Source: Nautilus pompilius
Lineage: Eukaryota; Mollusca; Cephalopoda; Nautilida; Nautilidae
NCBI GenBank assembly: GCA_018389105.1
Contig: JACATO010002134.1
Coordinates: forward strand, 310,001-374,000
Direction: 5' to 3'
Length of the DNA stretch: 64,000 nucleotides
Positions 50,635 through 61,919 of the stretch are shown piece after piece. Every line of letters begins with the position of its first letter. Within the stretch, counting starts at the first letter, position 1. A model generated the notes under the pieces. That model was not told the DNA's origin and did not search any database. It worked only from the letters and a program-made list of their open reading frames with translations. The position numbers and the translations under genes were made by a program.

Positions 50635-51302
50635 GACTCTTATCCAGGGGAAAAAAATTAAGGACGCCTCTCAGAGGTAGGCAGAGAATAACTAATCCCT
50701 CCAGCTCCCAGCCGCGGAAACAAATAAGGTAGCAGATGGAGTTAATGTGCGAGGCAGTTGTGCGTGCAGCGTTTTAATGAATTATAGAACGACCTTTAAA
50801 CTTCCCTGGTCGGTTGGCAAAACAAAAAAGTGAATCGGTACAGAGAAACGAACTGCGGGTGTTGACTTGTTTTAATCTATCAAAAAACACACGCAAACGG
50901 CTTTACATCCAATATTCTATATCGCGATATTAACTGTGGCGACAAGTAGACATTAGAAAACAGAACTCTTCTAAATATCGGTAATCAATCGATGTTTTTT
51001 CCGCGTGGTTTTGTCGGTTTAACAATTAAAAGTGTTAATATTCTATTAGTAGTTGCAGAGAAGGTGGTGACTCAGTGTAGTTTTTTTAAAAAAGAATCAT
51101 TGACCGATGACACAAAATCATTCCAGGAAGATATGGACAGTGAGGACTAGATGACCCCACTCACTTGAGAGCAAATACAGTCATTTAATGAATTATTCCG
51201 AGTAGCTTTATTATTGATAATTCTTTTGTACTGAAAATAATAGTAAAAATGCTAAACGTTTACAACCCAGGACAGGTTGGTCCAACTGCCCCGCCCCTAC
51301 TG
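50635..51302. other. unassigned intergenic sequence
   Basis: Nothing recognised up to a possible hAT-type end at 51303. Confidence 0.45.
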
Positions 51303-52900
51303 AGGGTCAGATTACCAATTTGCCGATGGAGGGGCCTTGTGATTTTGTTTCCGTAGGAGGAAACGTTCAGGTAGATGAAGAAAATCATTTTACCTGACAT
51401 CATTTTTTTTTACATTTATAGCACAACCTCAAATGAGTGCAACAAAAATATAATGGAGAAGTTTGCTTTAAATTGGTTATTATGCAACAATCACAAAAAT
51501 TCATTAACAATTAATGAGACAACCATACAATTTATCTTTGACTAAGTTTGCAGCATCAATGGAGATGCTCAATGTAGTGAGCCTGAGAGTGGAAACTAGT
51601 ATTTCATTGGTGATTCTGCTCCTTTGTTCATGAATTTATATGGTTCATTGTTGTTGAGAAGATACTTTCACAAAGGTAAGTATCTCCAAACATCAAAAGA
51701 ATTTTCAATCCAATGTAACACAATCTTTGGGGGGGGCAATCTCTGGGAATCATTTTCCAAAATCCTTCACATGAAATTGGCTATTTGCTTGGAAAAAATA
51801 TATCGGTCTGTATCTTACACAGTTCCATTTGATACTGGCTTGACTCTTCCTCTATTTTCACAACCACAGAATTATCGAACAGACACAAGCTGTTGCTTAT
51901 TTTCTGAAAGTCTTTTTAACCTGATGTTAAATTAATTTGAAGTTCAAAAATTATTTTCTCAAACTCTCTGAAACAAACTTCCTCAAATTTCCATGGTAGC
52001 TCTTTACAAGAGGGGAAATGCTCATGGTTGTTTTCTTGAATAAAGCATTTCAATATATCTAGTTTTCTTCAAAATCCGTGAATGTGACCAATCATGTTTG
52101 GCCTTTTCCTTGGAGGCAAAGGTTCAGTGTGCTAAGGTAAACAATGATGTCAGTCAAAAGACCAGTGTGCAGAGAATCAATGTCTTGCAAGTCCTCTTCA
52201 AAATTAAGTGATAACTTTGACCCGACCATTAAAATATGGTTCTATCTTTCTTAAGAGCAAAGAACTTGATAAGATTTTCCCAGCACTTATCCATCAAATT
52301 GTGTAACAAAGGATATCTGTGTGTCTGCCTGAACTTCATAAAGGGATAAGCTAAGCCTTTTCTGTCTTTGAGCACAGATGCTTCCTTCTATCATATTTAT
52401 AATTTTAACAACAATAAATCTGAGGAATTTGCCACAGTCTCTCTCCTGGTAAATGATATAATGAAAAAGAAAGCTCCCAATGCCATTTTGTCTCAGAAAA
52501 CCAGCTAAATCTTTTCTTTACTAGAACCATTAGTAACAATACAGGTGCATATGTATATTTTCAAGTACATTTGAAAAAGTGTTGTAAATGACAGAACTTT
52601 TCGTTATTGTTCACAACTCAACAAAATCCAATTGTTCTTGAATGTCAAAAACTGTTGTCAATTGTTCTTATGACAATTATAAGCTGATATGAATAAGTGA
52701 TATCACCACTTTCGTCCACAACAAACAATTTTCAATGAATGCCTTCAGCTTATTCTGAACAAGAGCATTCATTTCCACAACACATCTTCCTACTGCTTGG
52801 TATGATGAAAATGGCATACTTTCAGAATTGTTTGCCATCTTTTGTCTCCAAAACCTTAAGTCATTTAAAGTAGAGAATTCTTAATTATTCCACCATCCTT
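51303..52900 (-). pseudogene. hAT transposase pseudogene of the ZBED5/GTF2IRD2/SCAND3 type
   Basis: Decayed reverse-strand remnant. From the N-terminal side: VQNKLKAFIENCLL and, in another frame, DESGDITYSYQLIIVIR (near 52720), matching LDESTDV-D-AQL-IF-R; a C-T-TNGSSKEK stretch where the TDGA(R)AM motif is expected; LRFIVVKIINMIEGSICAQR, matching the V-KIIN-IK region; STLNLCLQGKGQT (near 52120), matching LN-LNLSLQGK; NNHEHFPSCKELP (near 52010); and MFGDTYLCESIFSTTMNHIN (near 51670), matching S-FGSTYLCEQLFS-MN-IK near the C-terminus. Many stops and frameshifts. Downstream, AGGGTCAGATTACCAATT at 51303 resembles a hAT terminal repeat; no partner was found on the other side. Host proteins of this group derive from such transposons, but this copy is broken. 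Confidence 0.78.
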
Positions 52901-53284
52901 GAAGACTTTCTTACTTACTTACCAATTACAAGGCTGACGTCATAAAATATCATCAAACTTTGTCTGAGCAGTTTTAGATTTACAAAAAGTTTGTTTCTGT
53001 TTAAAAAGCTTTTTTTCACATCAGATACTATTGTTGCTCACCTGTATAGTTCCTATTGTGGCGAGTATGATAGTGATGATTGATGCTGTATTCTTTGAAG
53101 ACAGCAAACACATGCAGGCACACAAGACGTTGGGTTTCCCACAAACAAATAGCCGCACTTCTATTTTGTTTCTTTCTTCTTCGATCACTGATTTCATAAG
53201 AGTGGGATGTGTTGTACTGTCGTTATCCGCACTCTGGCCAAGTGCATCCGTCTTCAGCAGTGCTTTATTCTTCTGACTTTTCCT
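52901..53284. other. unassigned sequence next to the hAT relic
   Basis: A reverse frame 53021-53323 (100 codons) lies upstream of the relic but does not resemble a BED finger or the usual N-terminus of these transposases. It may be part of the unit that carries the tRNA-like repeats. Confidence 0.35.
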
Positions 53285-53605
53285 TGTCATAGGAGACTTG
53301 CCTCTGTCATGGCTATAGAGCATCCCCCCTCCTTGGTTCCTCTGTCTGAGTGCCTACACAAGCCACTCCCACGCAGCAACTGGAGCAATGCCAGTAAAGT
53401 ACCTCGCTGGAGAGTCACAACAATGTGCCAGCAGCGGGAATTGAACCCGCGACCCTTAGGTCCTGAAGCCAACACGCTCACCACAATGTGCCGGCAGCGG
53501 GAATTGAACCCGGGACCCTTACGTCCTGAAGCCAACACGCTCGCCACAATGTGCCGGCAGCGGGAATTGAACTCGGGACCCTTAGGTCCTGAAGCCAGCC
53601 ACATT
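53285..53605 (-). mobile_element. SINE-like unit with a triplicated tRNA-like head
   Basis: On the reverse strand a 63-bp unit occurs three times in tandem; the phase-matched CAATGTGCC starts are at 53421, 53484 and 53547. Each unit contains GGGTTCAATTCCCGC (or GAGTTCAATTCCCGC), a good polymerase III B box with flanking stem, and the phase GTGGCGAGCGTGTTGGCTTC resembles an A box. Copies differ at a handful of positions. A non-tRNA body follows toward 53285. No A-tail or target duplication identified. Confidence 0.65.
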
Positions 53606-55147
53606 GCCTGGCCACTCCTGTTTCGTTTGAAATTCTGATTCAGCTGTCTTAGTCAAAACCATTATAAGCAGTGTCCACGAAAGTGAGATTACTGATAATT
53701 AACATTGAACTAACAATAAAAGCCACTCTGAAGCGTCGGTCCTTTGTGGCAGTTTTAAAAAAAAACTCGCTTGCAGAATTTCACAGGTGAAGGAAGAGTT
53801 ATCATCAACGAGAAAGGAGAGTTGTGTCAATCCAAATGGCAAATTGATTGCACTCACTGTTCTCAGGTACATGTTAAGCACATGCTTGCTACAAATCCAC
53901 AATCAACATCAGACAAGGAAAGTAACAGTGCTTGCACCGACAATGTGAGAAAACAAGGATTCCAGCATGAACAGTCGCCAGCACCAACTGAGATTTGTAA
54001 GCTTGTGTGATGCGCGATACATTCAACAAGATACGAGTGATTGCACGTCCAGCAGCTCACGGACACTGAGTGTTCCCAATTGAAGTGCAAAGCTGATGGA
54101 ACAGTCCGTGATCTCAAGCATTGTTCGTTTAACCAACCAAATATAACCAGACAAGTCTGCTGGAGTGGGGGGATCCTAATCTAAAACAATAAACATAGTG
54201 TATAAAAATAGCCAGTGTTTTTGTTCTTCAGTTGATTGGGAAGTAAACGATCTCACCTGTCGAAACACCTTTCCACTCCCCCCCCCTTTCTCGTCCCGCG
54301 GTCCGCCAGTTGGACCAGCCCGGTTCGGGCTAAAATTTGAAAGCATCTGTGAAAGTGATGACGTCTTCCTAAAACTTTGATCTGACGAAGAAAGAAAGAC
54401 GAGAAACGGATAGTTATCTAATCTAAGAATTAAATTTAATTAGTTCTCTCAGTAAAGAGAGACAAAAAGAAGGCTAAGCATTTCCGCCAGGGTAAAGAAT
54501 CATTTACCGAAACGATCTTTCAAATGGGTTGCATCTACTTCTAATTATATATATGTTTGCCTTCATTAATTAGTTCAAATTACCCAAAACCAAGTGAAAG
54601 TAAAGAAATATTTACTAACCTTATGAGCAGGTTTAGATATTTTTAACCAACTCCTCACTTTTTCCTTGATGATAATTGAAAAGTTAAAGACGACTACAGC
54701 TCTGTTAACACCAGATAGATTTAAATAACCCAGCTGATAATCCTCTCAAACCTCTACAGTTTAAACTAATCAGAGACAAATTTTAGAATCATTCTACATA
54801 ATCTAGAAGTTTAAAAAATTACACGTAGAATACTTTGAACTTCTACAAAAACTTAATATGCCTTTTGTCAAACTATAACTTGTGAAGCCTATTAAAGCTG
54901 CTCTCTAAGACCATAGATACTTTGCTACTTCAGAACCCGCGTGATAAGATCGTGATATCGCACTTGGTGCTAAATAGCTGGCACTTCATATATAAAAGTG
55001 GCCATGGTTGCGGATTATCCACCTGAATAACTTATCGTGAGATACTTCGATGAAGAAAGCTCTTATTTCGTACTCAAGCCAAACATTCATGAATAGAATA
55101 TGTCGACAAGTCAAATCAGAGCGCGATGTAAATAGAAGGACACGTGG
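53606..55147. other. unassigned sequence
   Basis: A forward frame 53771-54010 (79 codons, Cys/His/Gln-rich, WQIDCTHCSQVHVKHM) is not recognised. It contains a splice-donor-like TCTCAGGTACAT near 53860, which is weak evidence at most. Otherwise AT-rich and featureless. Confidence 0.35.
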
Positions 55148-55174
55148 TGTGTGTGTGTGTGTGTGTGTGTGTGT
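55148..55174. repeat. GT microsatellite
   Basis: Pure (GT)n. Confidence 0.95.
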
Positions 55175-55569
55175 CGTGTTCTCGGGCCGTTACTATTCAT
55201 TGGTCGTGCCACCTTTGGTGAGGTCAAGAAACATTTAAAAAATACAAAAAAAACAAACTATCTGAACTAGATTTTCTGCTGAAGAACGATTTGCAATCTC
55301 GGAATTAGCCGCCCCCCCCTTTCCAGACGGTAGCTGGTCGAACAAACAGGAGACGACTTCATGACTTTCAGCTAAACCGACGTCCGCGTGTTTAACATGT
55401 TGCTGACGCGGAAGAAGAACTAAAAGAAATGTGACCTAGAGTTTTGCTGAAAACTAAAGATCGGGGAAAGGTGGTGTGTGTGTGGGGGGGGGGGTAACAG
55501 GTTAATCGATAGATTTTTAAAGATTGAATACTAAGCATGAGAGTATAACTGTGTCGAGCAACAGTTATT
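55175..55569. other. unassigned spacer
   Basis: Contains a G run near 55484-55494; nothing else recognised. Confidence 0.45.
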
Positions 55570-55815
55570 TTAATCGAAGTACATCGATTTTAATGCGATA
55601 TGCGTCAGTCTTCTCGGTTTTCGATAGAAATCTTGGAACGAAACTCGCGGAAATCTCAGATGTGGGAGAAAACCGGCGTTATCTCTGGCTGGAGAGGAGA
55701 AGCTACGCCAGAGAGGTGCGTCAAATCGAGTTGACCTGGACTGGGATTCGAACTCAGGCCCTCGAACACGGCAGTCTGGTAGACTAACCACCAGTACACC
55801 GTGCCCTGCTACGCT
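55570..55815 (-). mobile_element. tRNA-headed SINE-like unit
   Basis: On the reverse strand TGTACTGGTGGTTAGTCT (about 55798-55781) resembles an A box and D arm. GAGTTCGAATCC (55755-55744) is a close match to the polymerase III B box, at tRNA-like spacing. A body of about 170 bp follows, ending near a TTAAAATCGATGTACTTCGA stretch. Several short body blocks (GGTTTTCTCCCAC, CCGAGAAGACTGACGCATA) are also present in related form in the unit at 20940-21235, so the two may be diverged copies of one family. No A-tail or clear target duplication. Confidence 0.65.
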
Positions 55816-56933
55816 CTGAACAAACACAACCTTTATCGCATTCTGTATCGGTGTCCAGGATTATTTTCATTATGAACAGGATCCCTTGGATCGTGTAGAA
55901 TTCGAAGTTTGGTTTCTTTCTACTTTTTAGTCAACTCCTATTAAAGGCGAAATGTGGTCATCAAGTTGGTGTATCGTTTTCTGTCAGTGCGTCATTTCCA
56001 CACACACACACACTATATATATATGGAGAGACTTGGCTTTTATGTCAGTTCTGTCCTTCAGACACGGGCAGTGATTAAACAGAAATGACTTTTTCCATTC
56101 GACCAAAACGTAGGTTTACTCCTCTGGCCGTGTATTTCTTTAAGAACTCTGATACTGGATTACTTCTAGCTACCCCTTAAATCATGCAATTTTCTAACGT
56201 GACATTAATGATCTAAGAGTAACTGTATTAGTTAAAGTTTTAAGTAGTTTTCATCCGACAAGGAAAAGCCATTTTTGCTTTATTAATTTCGCTAGATGGT
56301 TTTCTGTTACTAGGTTTTGAGCAAGTGACATATATGTGATCTTCAAGACGAGGAGAGCTCGATGTAACATTGAGGCTCTGAATTAGCTAATTGATCGAGA
56401 GAGGAAAAAATCCGGAGTTTTTTTTTGACATAATTAAAAACGACGAAATAAAACACTAATGGTAAAAAATAAATTATTATTATAACCATCAAATAAAAAA
56501 TTTAATTCGATAATTATATTAAGAAGAAAAAAAAAGACAGCGACAAAAGAGTGGTCAGGAGAGAGAGTCTGACAACATGTCTACGCTCGGTTGTCGAGTT
56601 CTCCCAAGTGCCGTAGAGACAGTGATGGGCTGAACAGAACGAACGGTTCGCAGACGAAACCCGAACCTTTTGGAAGTGCCCGCTCGCGTAGGTGTCGGGG
56701 AGTTGGGGGTAGCCAAGTGATCACGGTCGATACCTGTCTGCAAGTTTCGAGGTCGGCTACTCGAATGTCAGCTGGTAAACTCAGCATTCTCTTGTAGATT
56801 TGTTATTTTCTCGTCCAAGAAAACAAACGGACAGCAGAATTTTGGCTCTTTACCCCCAGAATGGTGTCTGGGGTTGGCACGCGCGGATTTAAGTGCCAAA
56901 AATCCTGGACGGCGCTCTGTTCCAGCAGAATTA
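55816..56933. other. unassigned intergenic sequence
   Basis: Nothing recognised. A short (CA)n(TA)n lies at about 56000-56022. Confidence 0.45.
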
Positions 56934-57008
56934 CCAGGCTGATACAAAAGTTTTGTCGGTTCTTTTTACCGCAATAATGAGGCTCCACATCGCTGATGAA
57001 CGTGCAGT

Positions 57009-58029
57009 TTATTGATCAGAGCAAGTTCCATTACAATCAGTACACTTCTGCCAACGAGTTACAAGCGCATTTATACCATTTTGAAATAAATCTGGATTTC
57101 TGGAATCGATAAACTGTTGGAAGGCAGTTTCAGTTGCTGCTTGGTTGGAGAAGGATTTCATATGGAGGAAGCTGTCGAGGTGTGTGAAAAGATGGTGGTC
57201 TGTGGGAGAAAGGTTTGGTGAATAGGCTGGGTGACGGAGAACTTCGTAACGTAGTGTGTTCAGTTTCTGAAGAGTCACTTTTGCAACATTAGCATGAGCA
57301 ACTTCCTGGAGCAGGATTGAGCCTCTTTGATTCACCATTGCCAGGTATTGTTTGGAGAGTTTCTGATGAACAACGTTTAATTCACGACAGTACCTTTCAA
57401 CTGTGATGGTTTCGCCAGGTTGCAAGAAGTTATAGTGGATGACAGCAGTTGCAGTCCTCCAGACAGTGACCATGACCTTCTTTGAGAGGAGGCTGGGTTT
57501 TGGAATGTAGTTAGGTGCCTTGTCTCTGTCGAGCCACTGTGCTGATCGTTTGCGATTGTCGTAAAGGATCTCTTTTTTATCACACAATGATTCGGTCAAG
57601 AAATGGGTTGTTTTTGTATCTTACGACAAGCGAAGAGCAGATCTCCAATCGATGATTTTGTTGTTGTCCATTCAACTCGTGAGACACCCAGTTGTCAAGC
57701 TTTTCCACTTGGCCGATTGCGTCAAGATGCCAGGAAACAGTCGCAGTGCTTACGTCAAACTCTCCAGCAATTTCTCGCACTGTTTTTCTTGGATTGGTTT
57801 CAGCTGAGGCTTTCAGACGGTCGTCATCGCAGCTGGAAGGACGTCCACTACGTTCCTCATCTTCGAGGCTCACATCTCCTGATCGAAACATTGCAAACCA
57901 TCGTTGTACTGTGCGCTCATCTGCTGTGTCCTCGCCCCATGATGGCTTAATGTTACGAGTTGTCTCGCTCGCTTTGTAGCCTCATTTGAACTCGTGAAGC
58001 AAAACAGCACGAAAAACTTTTCTATCCAT
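57009..58029 (-). pseudogene. mariner transposase pseudogene (DD34D type, Hsmar1/SETMAR-like)
   Basis: Reverse strand, ATG at 58029 and stop at 57009-57011: about 340 codons, the usual mariner length. It begins MDRKVFRAVLLHEFK, then an in-frame TGA at codon 16. Next come TADERTVQRWFAMFRSGD and LEDEERSGRPS (helix-turn-helix linker), RKTVREIAGEFDVSTATVSW, FLDRIIV, a frameshift consistent with loss of 2 bases near 57588, and CDKKEILYD, where the first catalytic D is kept. RSAQWLDRDKAP and VIHYNFLQPGETITVE are well conserved. The second site, normally LLHDNARPHVA, reads LLQEVAHANVA, so its D is replaced by E. The third site SPNLSPTDHHLF keeps its D. The C-terminus is RWQKCTDCNGTCSD. It is closest in memory to the Hsmar1 subfamily. 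It cannot be active. Confidence 0.95.
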
Positions 58030-58128
58030 GCTTCACTCAGAAGCCTGAAACAAATATCCGTTTGATGATTTTTTGAAAAGGTGAGTTTTTGCACGATGTA
58101 TGCCAAGCACGTGCTACAAAACGATATA

Positions 58129-58736
58129 AGTCGAACCCCGCGTAATCGCGGCCCCGGTTATTCGCGGAATTTTCCTTAGAACCTAACTAATAATTGTTCG
58201 TGGAAACCCCCGCATATTCGTGGAATCGCAAATATCTTCCGCGATTCTTTTATGGCTTTTTTTCGTGGCAATATATATATTTTTTCACGCTTTTTACCGC
58301 TAAATTATTAATAACAATATAATTTACTAATTTTGTAATATAAATACTAACGTAAATTCGGCAAAATATCAATATAAAATAAATGCTATTGGCTGGAGGT
58401 TTGAAAGTAGCCAATCAGAGAGCGTTATTCATTTCTCCTCGCTGCTGATTGGCTGCTGCCCACGAGGCGCTGTCTCAGACAGATGCAGCCCAGCAGCCCC
58501 GCATCATCCCAGTTTACCCCGTGTAGCTATCTCGAGTGTTTCGCTGAGTGTTGTGTTTTTTTATTAAATTATTATTATATATTTACTTATATTGTTTATT
58601 ATATTGTACGTTATATTTTGACGTTTATAGGCATTTATAGGCATTTTTATGGACCACGTGCAATATTCGCGGTTTTTCACTCTTCGCTGGTGCTCAAGGG
58701 ACGTAACCCCCGCGAATACCGGGGGGAGAACAACTG
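58129..58736. mobile_element. nested pogo/Tigger-like MITE inside the mariner
   Basis: A 608-bp insertion between two TATA copies (58125-58128 and 58737-58740). The left end is AGTCGAACCCCGCGTAATCG; the right end, read in reverse, is CAGTTGTTCTCCCCCCGGTA, followed by TTCGCGGGGG. Both subterminal regions repeat CCCCGCG/TTCGCGG blocks, a pattern I associate with pogo/Tigger-derived elements that insert at TA. No transposase is encoded. The middle part (58389-58455) holds three CCAAT boxes. Family assignment is tentative; the insertion itself is well supported because it interrupts a mariner of otherwise canonical length. Confidence 0.75.
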
Positions 58737-58832
58737 TATAACTCATCTACATACACCTTCACAAGCATGCAAGAAATGAACCCCAAATTAACATAATATA
58801 AAAACCGACAAAACTTTTGTAACGACCTAATA

Positions 58833-61418
58833 CCTTAAATCAGTACCCTTAAACTCAGTATCTATCCTACTATTATTAATTATTTGTAAATAGTAAGATC
58901 GATATGAAGGTGAGCAGCTTGTTTACTACAATGAAATGTAGATTGGAAGCGGTAACTAAAAGTAATCTGTTTCAGTGCCATGACTAAATTCTTTTTATTT
59001 ACTCTTGACATGGAAAGTCTATAGAAAACGAGCCAAACCACTTTCAGTACAGTTCTGTATATTTAAAATACAAATGTTGCCTTTAAAAGCCAATCCATCT
59101 GTAATTAATAAATTCTGAAATGGCAAAGCAAAAGAAAACATTATATACAAAAGCAGGAAATATTTTTTAAAAAATGGCATGATGAAATTCCCTTCTTAGT
59201 CAGACTCTGCAGCTGGCTTAAAAAGTTTGGAGTCTGTTCTGAGCACAGACTTTTTCTCCAACTATGACCCAATACAGGGTTTATGACAATACATTTTAAT
59301 TCCCCCAAATCTATGAAAAATTGTACTTGCTTTATTTTTTAAAAAAAAGTTTATACCAAACTGTTTGTAGTTCGACATTTGGTAATCACATCGGTGTGTG
59401 TGTGTGTGTGTGTCACGTGTCGCGTGATGTAGCCCGCGCTTTTACCTGCCCATATAAGCTAAGGGTGGTTTTTTTATGTATGCTCCTACCGATTACATTT
59501 GCGGTGTCTCTATGTGATGTCGCGCATCAGTTCGGGGACGCGTCTTACTCGAGTCTCGACTGCGTGCGGCGATATCTAGCAACGTCCGCGAACTGGGTGC
59601 AGGACAGCAGTCTTATGTAGTACGTGATCTTACCTGCACCACCTGTACATTTCTTGGAGGGGCTTGTCTCCATGTTCGGGCGATTTGGACAAGTAACCTC
59701 GCGTCCCGCTACAAACATTTGCTGACATTAATCGCCGTATAATGGCGAAAGGTTTATATTAAAAAAAAAAAAAAGGCCCAAAATGCCGAGACTAAATTTA
59801 AAGGCACTGAAAAATGGTATCTTTCATGGAATTTTCGTTTATATTTGTTTTTTTTTAAATAAATCTACCCGTAGTCCGAGTGTTTGATACCCTTCCTTAC
59901 TCACCATCTTTATGCATCAGCATCGAGAAAAGTCTTCGTTGTATTTGTAACCGTCTTAGAATCACCGTTCAGGTGAACTGATACTGCAAGTTACTTCTCT
60001 TAATCGCTGAATGTTATTGTTGTTTTAACGAAGTCTCTCGTTGCCCTGGGCCTTCAAGGTGCTCCCTTGCCCGGTTATCATTTTCTTTAGCATCACATAA
60101 CATCTGAATCACCCCAGATCCACCGTCTCGCACAATCACAATTTGCATTCTTTCTTCATCAACCACCGCGCTCTTCGCCGACTGATGGTCACCGAGCATA
60201 CATCAGCTTGCGATTCTCTCTCCCCCACCCTCGGCGGGTCTGATAGTAAGGGATTGCCAGTTATTAACTTCGGCAATATTTCCCTGCGCTCTACTGATCG
60301 GGGCTTCTTCGGAGCCCCTTTTTGCTGCCAGCTACCGAATCCCGCGAATGTCCGCTCGCAATTTTCTTTTTTTTTTCTCTTCTCAACCGAGGAACGTGAA
60401 GGAAGAAGAAACAGAAGAAATGATGATTGAAAATGCGAGAAATACGAGTTTCGGTCTTGAATTTTAGAACTCAGAAAACCGGGAGATAAGAAAGAAGTGC
60501 GACGACGTAGAATATCAGAAAAAAAACCGCCGGAAGTCCAGATGGCAGCGACCTCTGGCGTGTGTTTCTGCTGGCCCCGTAGTTCGAAAATACGTGCGCG
60601 TTTTTCGTATTTATTTATCGTTGTGACCTCGTCTTGTATGGGCTCTCGTTGCATTCCTCCGTCAGAGAACTTTCCCTCCAGTTATTAGCTACGAGCAACT
60701 CTATCATTTATCAGCCCGAAAACGATTTATCGCCAAAAAAATATACCAAGCACCGGCTGGAATCCAATTCCAACAAACGTAAATTCGAAATCAATTTGTC
60801 GACCGGCTCTTTTTCGAGTTTCTGCGCCTGCCCACTTCTTCTTCTTCTTCATCATTCCCCCCTCCCCCACCAATCGCTGATGGATTTCAATTAGGTGTAA
60901 ATAACTCACATCTTCTTTGATCTTTCTTGCCCCCCCCGGTTACTTTATGCGTCTGCCGATCAATTTGAGGAAAACGGAGGTGACAGATACGGCGCTGATT
61001 ACGAATCGTTCAAAGGAATCTCCGCGTAGCTCGCTTCATTGCATCCGCAGCTCTTATCACGGCTGACCGGATTCTACCGGCGGCTTTCTGACCATAAGGG
61101 ACCGTGTCACCTAAAACAATACCTATCCGGGCGAGCTGGGGCCAGAGCGGAGATCCCGCTCAAGCAGGAAATCTAAAACCAACGCAGTTCCTCACAGATT
61201 AATAGTCGTCTGCGTCATTCAGATTGCGCCAGTTCTTCAATGGAATCAAGTCAGTACTTTACTTCAAAGGAATACTTTTGATGTTTCGCCGATAGTTTGA
61301 TTCTGACTTCAAAAGTGACTTTCTCTATACTTTCCTATCAAACATGGAAATAAGGCAACCATCTTTGTGTTAGGTTACACGTGTGTATTGTGCATTTTAA
61401 TTAAATTATCATGGGAAA
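58833..61418. other. unassigned sequence
   Basis: No gene recognised. Contains (GT)n at about 59394-59413 and poly-A near 59760-59774. A reverse frame 60136-60654 (172 codons) crosses simple-sequence stretches and shows no known domain. Confidence 0.4.
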
Positions 61419-61919
61419 CATCTCCATCTCTCCCTCTTCCCCTCTCTATCGATCTCCCCACCCCTTCATCTCTCTTTCCACGTCTCTCTCCCCCCCACCT
61501 CTCCACGTTTCTCCAGATCTCCACGTCTCTCTCTCCTCCTCTCCATCTCTCTCTCCACGTCTCTCTCTCCCCCCTCTCCATCTCTCTCTCCCCTCTCCAT
61601 CCCTCTCTCCACGTCTCTCTCCAAGTCTCTCTCTCCATCCCTCTTTCCACGTCTCTCTCCCCCCCACCTCTCCACGTTTCTCCAGATCTCCACGTCTCTC
61701 TCTCCTCCTCCTCTCCATCTCTCTCTCTCTCCTCCTCCTCTCCATCTCTCTCTCCACGTCTCTCTCCCCCCTCTCCATCCCTCTCTCCACGTCTCTCTCT
61801 CTCTCTCTCCATCCCTCTCTCCACGTCTCTCTCTCCCCCCTCTCCATCCCTCTCTCCACGTCTCTCTCCCCCCTCTCCATCTCTCTCTCTCTCTCCCCCC
61901 TCTCTCTCTCTCTCTCTCA
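61419..61919. repeat. CT-rich array with CCACGTC motifs and an exact 69-bp duplication
   Basis: About 500 bp of polypyrimidine in which CCACGTCTC (or CCACGTTTC) recurs about a dozen times between CTCTCCATC blocks. Bases 61472-61540 and 61641-61709 are identical over 69 bp, an offset of 169. Ser/Pro-rich forward frames (up to 253 codons) and Arg/Glu/Gly-rich reverse frames stay open across it as artefacts of composition. The right end is CTCTCTCTCATATACAACAT, the reverse of the TATATGAGAGAG openings of other tracts. Confidence 0.93.

Larger units (their letters stand above)
56934..58830 (-). mobile_element. mariner transposon with intact ends and a nested insertion
   Basis: Terminal inverted repeats flank the element: left CCAGGCTGATACAAAAGTTT from 56934, right (reverse strand) TTAGGTCGTTACAAAAGTTT from 58830. 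The core ACAAAAGTTTTGTCGGTT is identical over 18 bases at both ends (56944-56961 and 58803-58820). A TA lies immediately outside each end (56932-56933 and 58831-58832), the duplication made by mariner integration. The span is 1897 bp. Removing the nested 608-bp insertion and one 4-bp duplication leaves 1285 bp, the usual full length of a mariner. The outer bases of the repeats have diverged. Confidence 0.93.
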
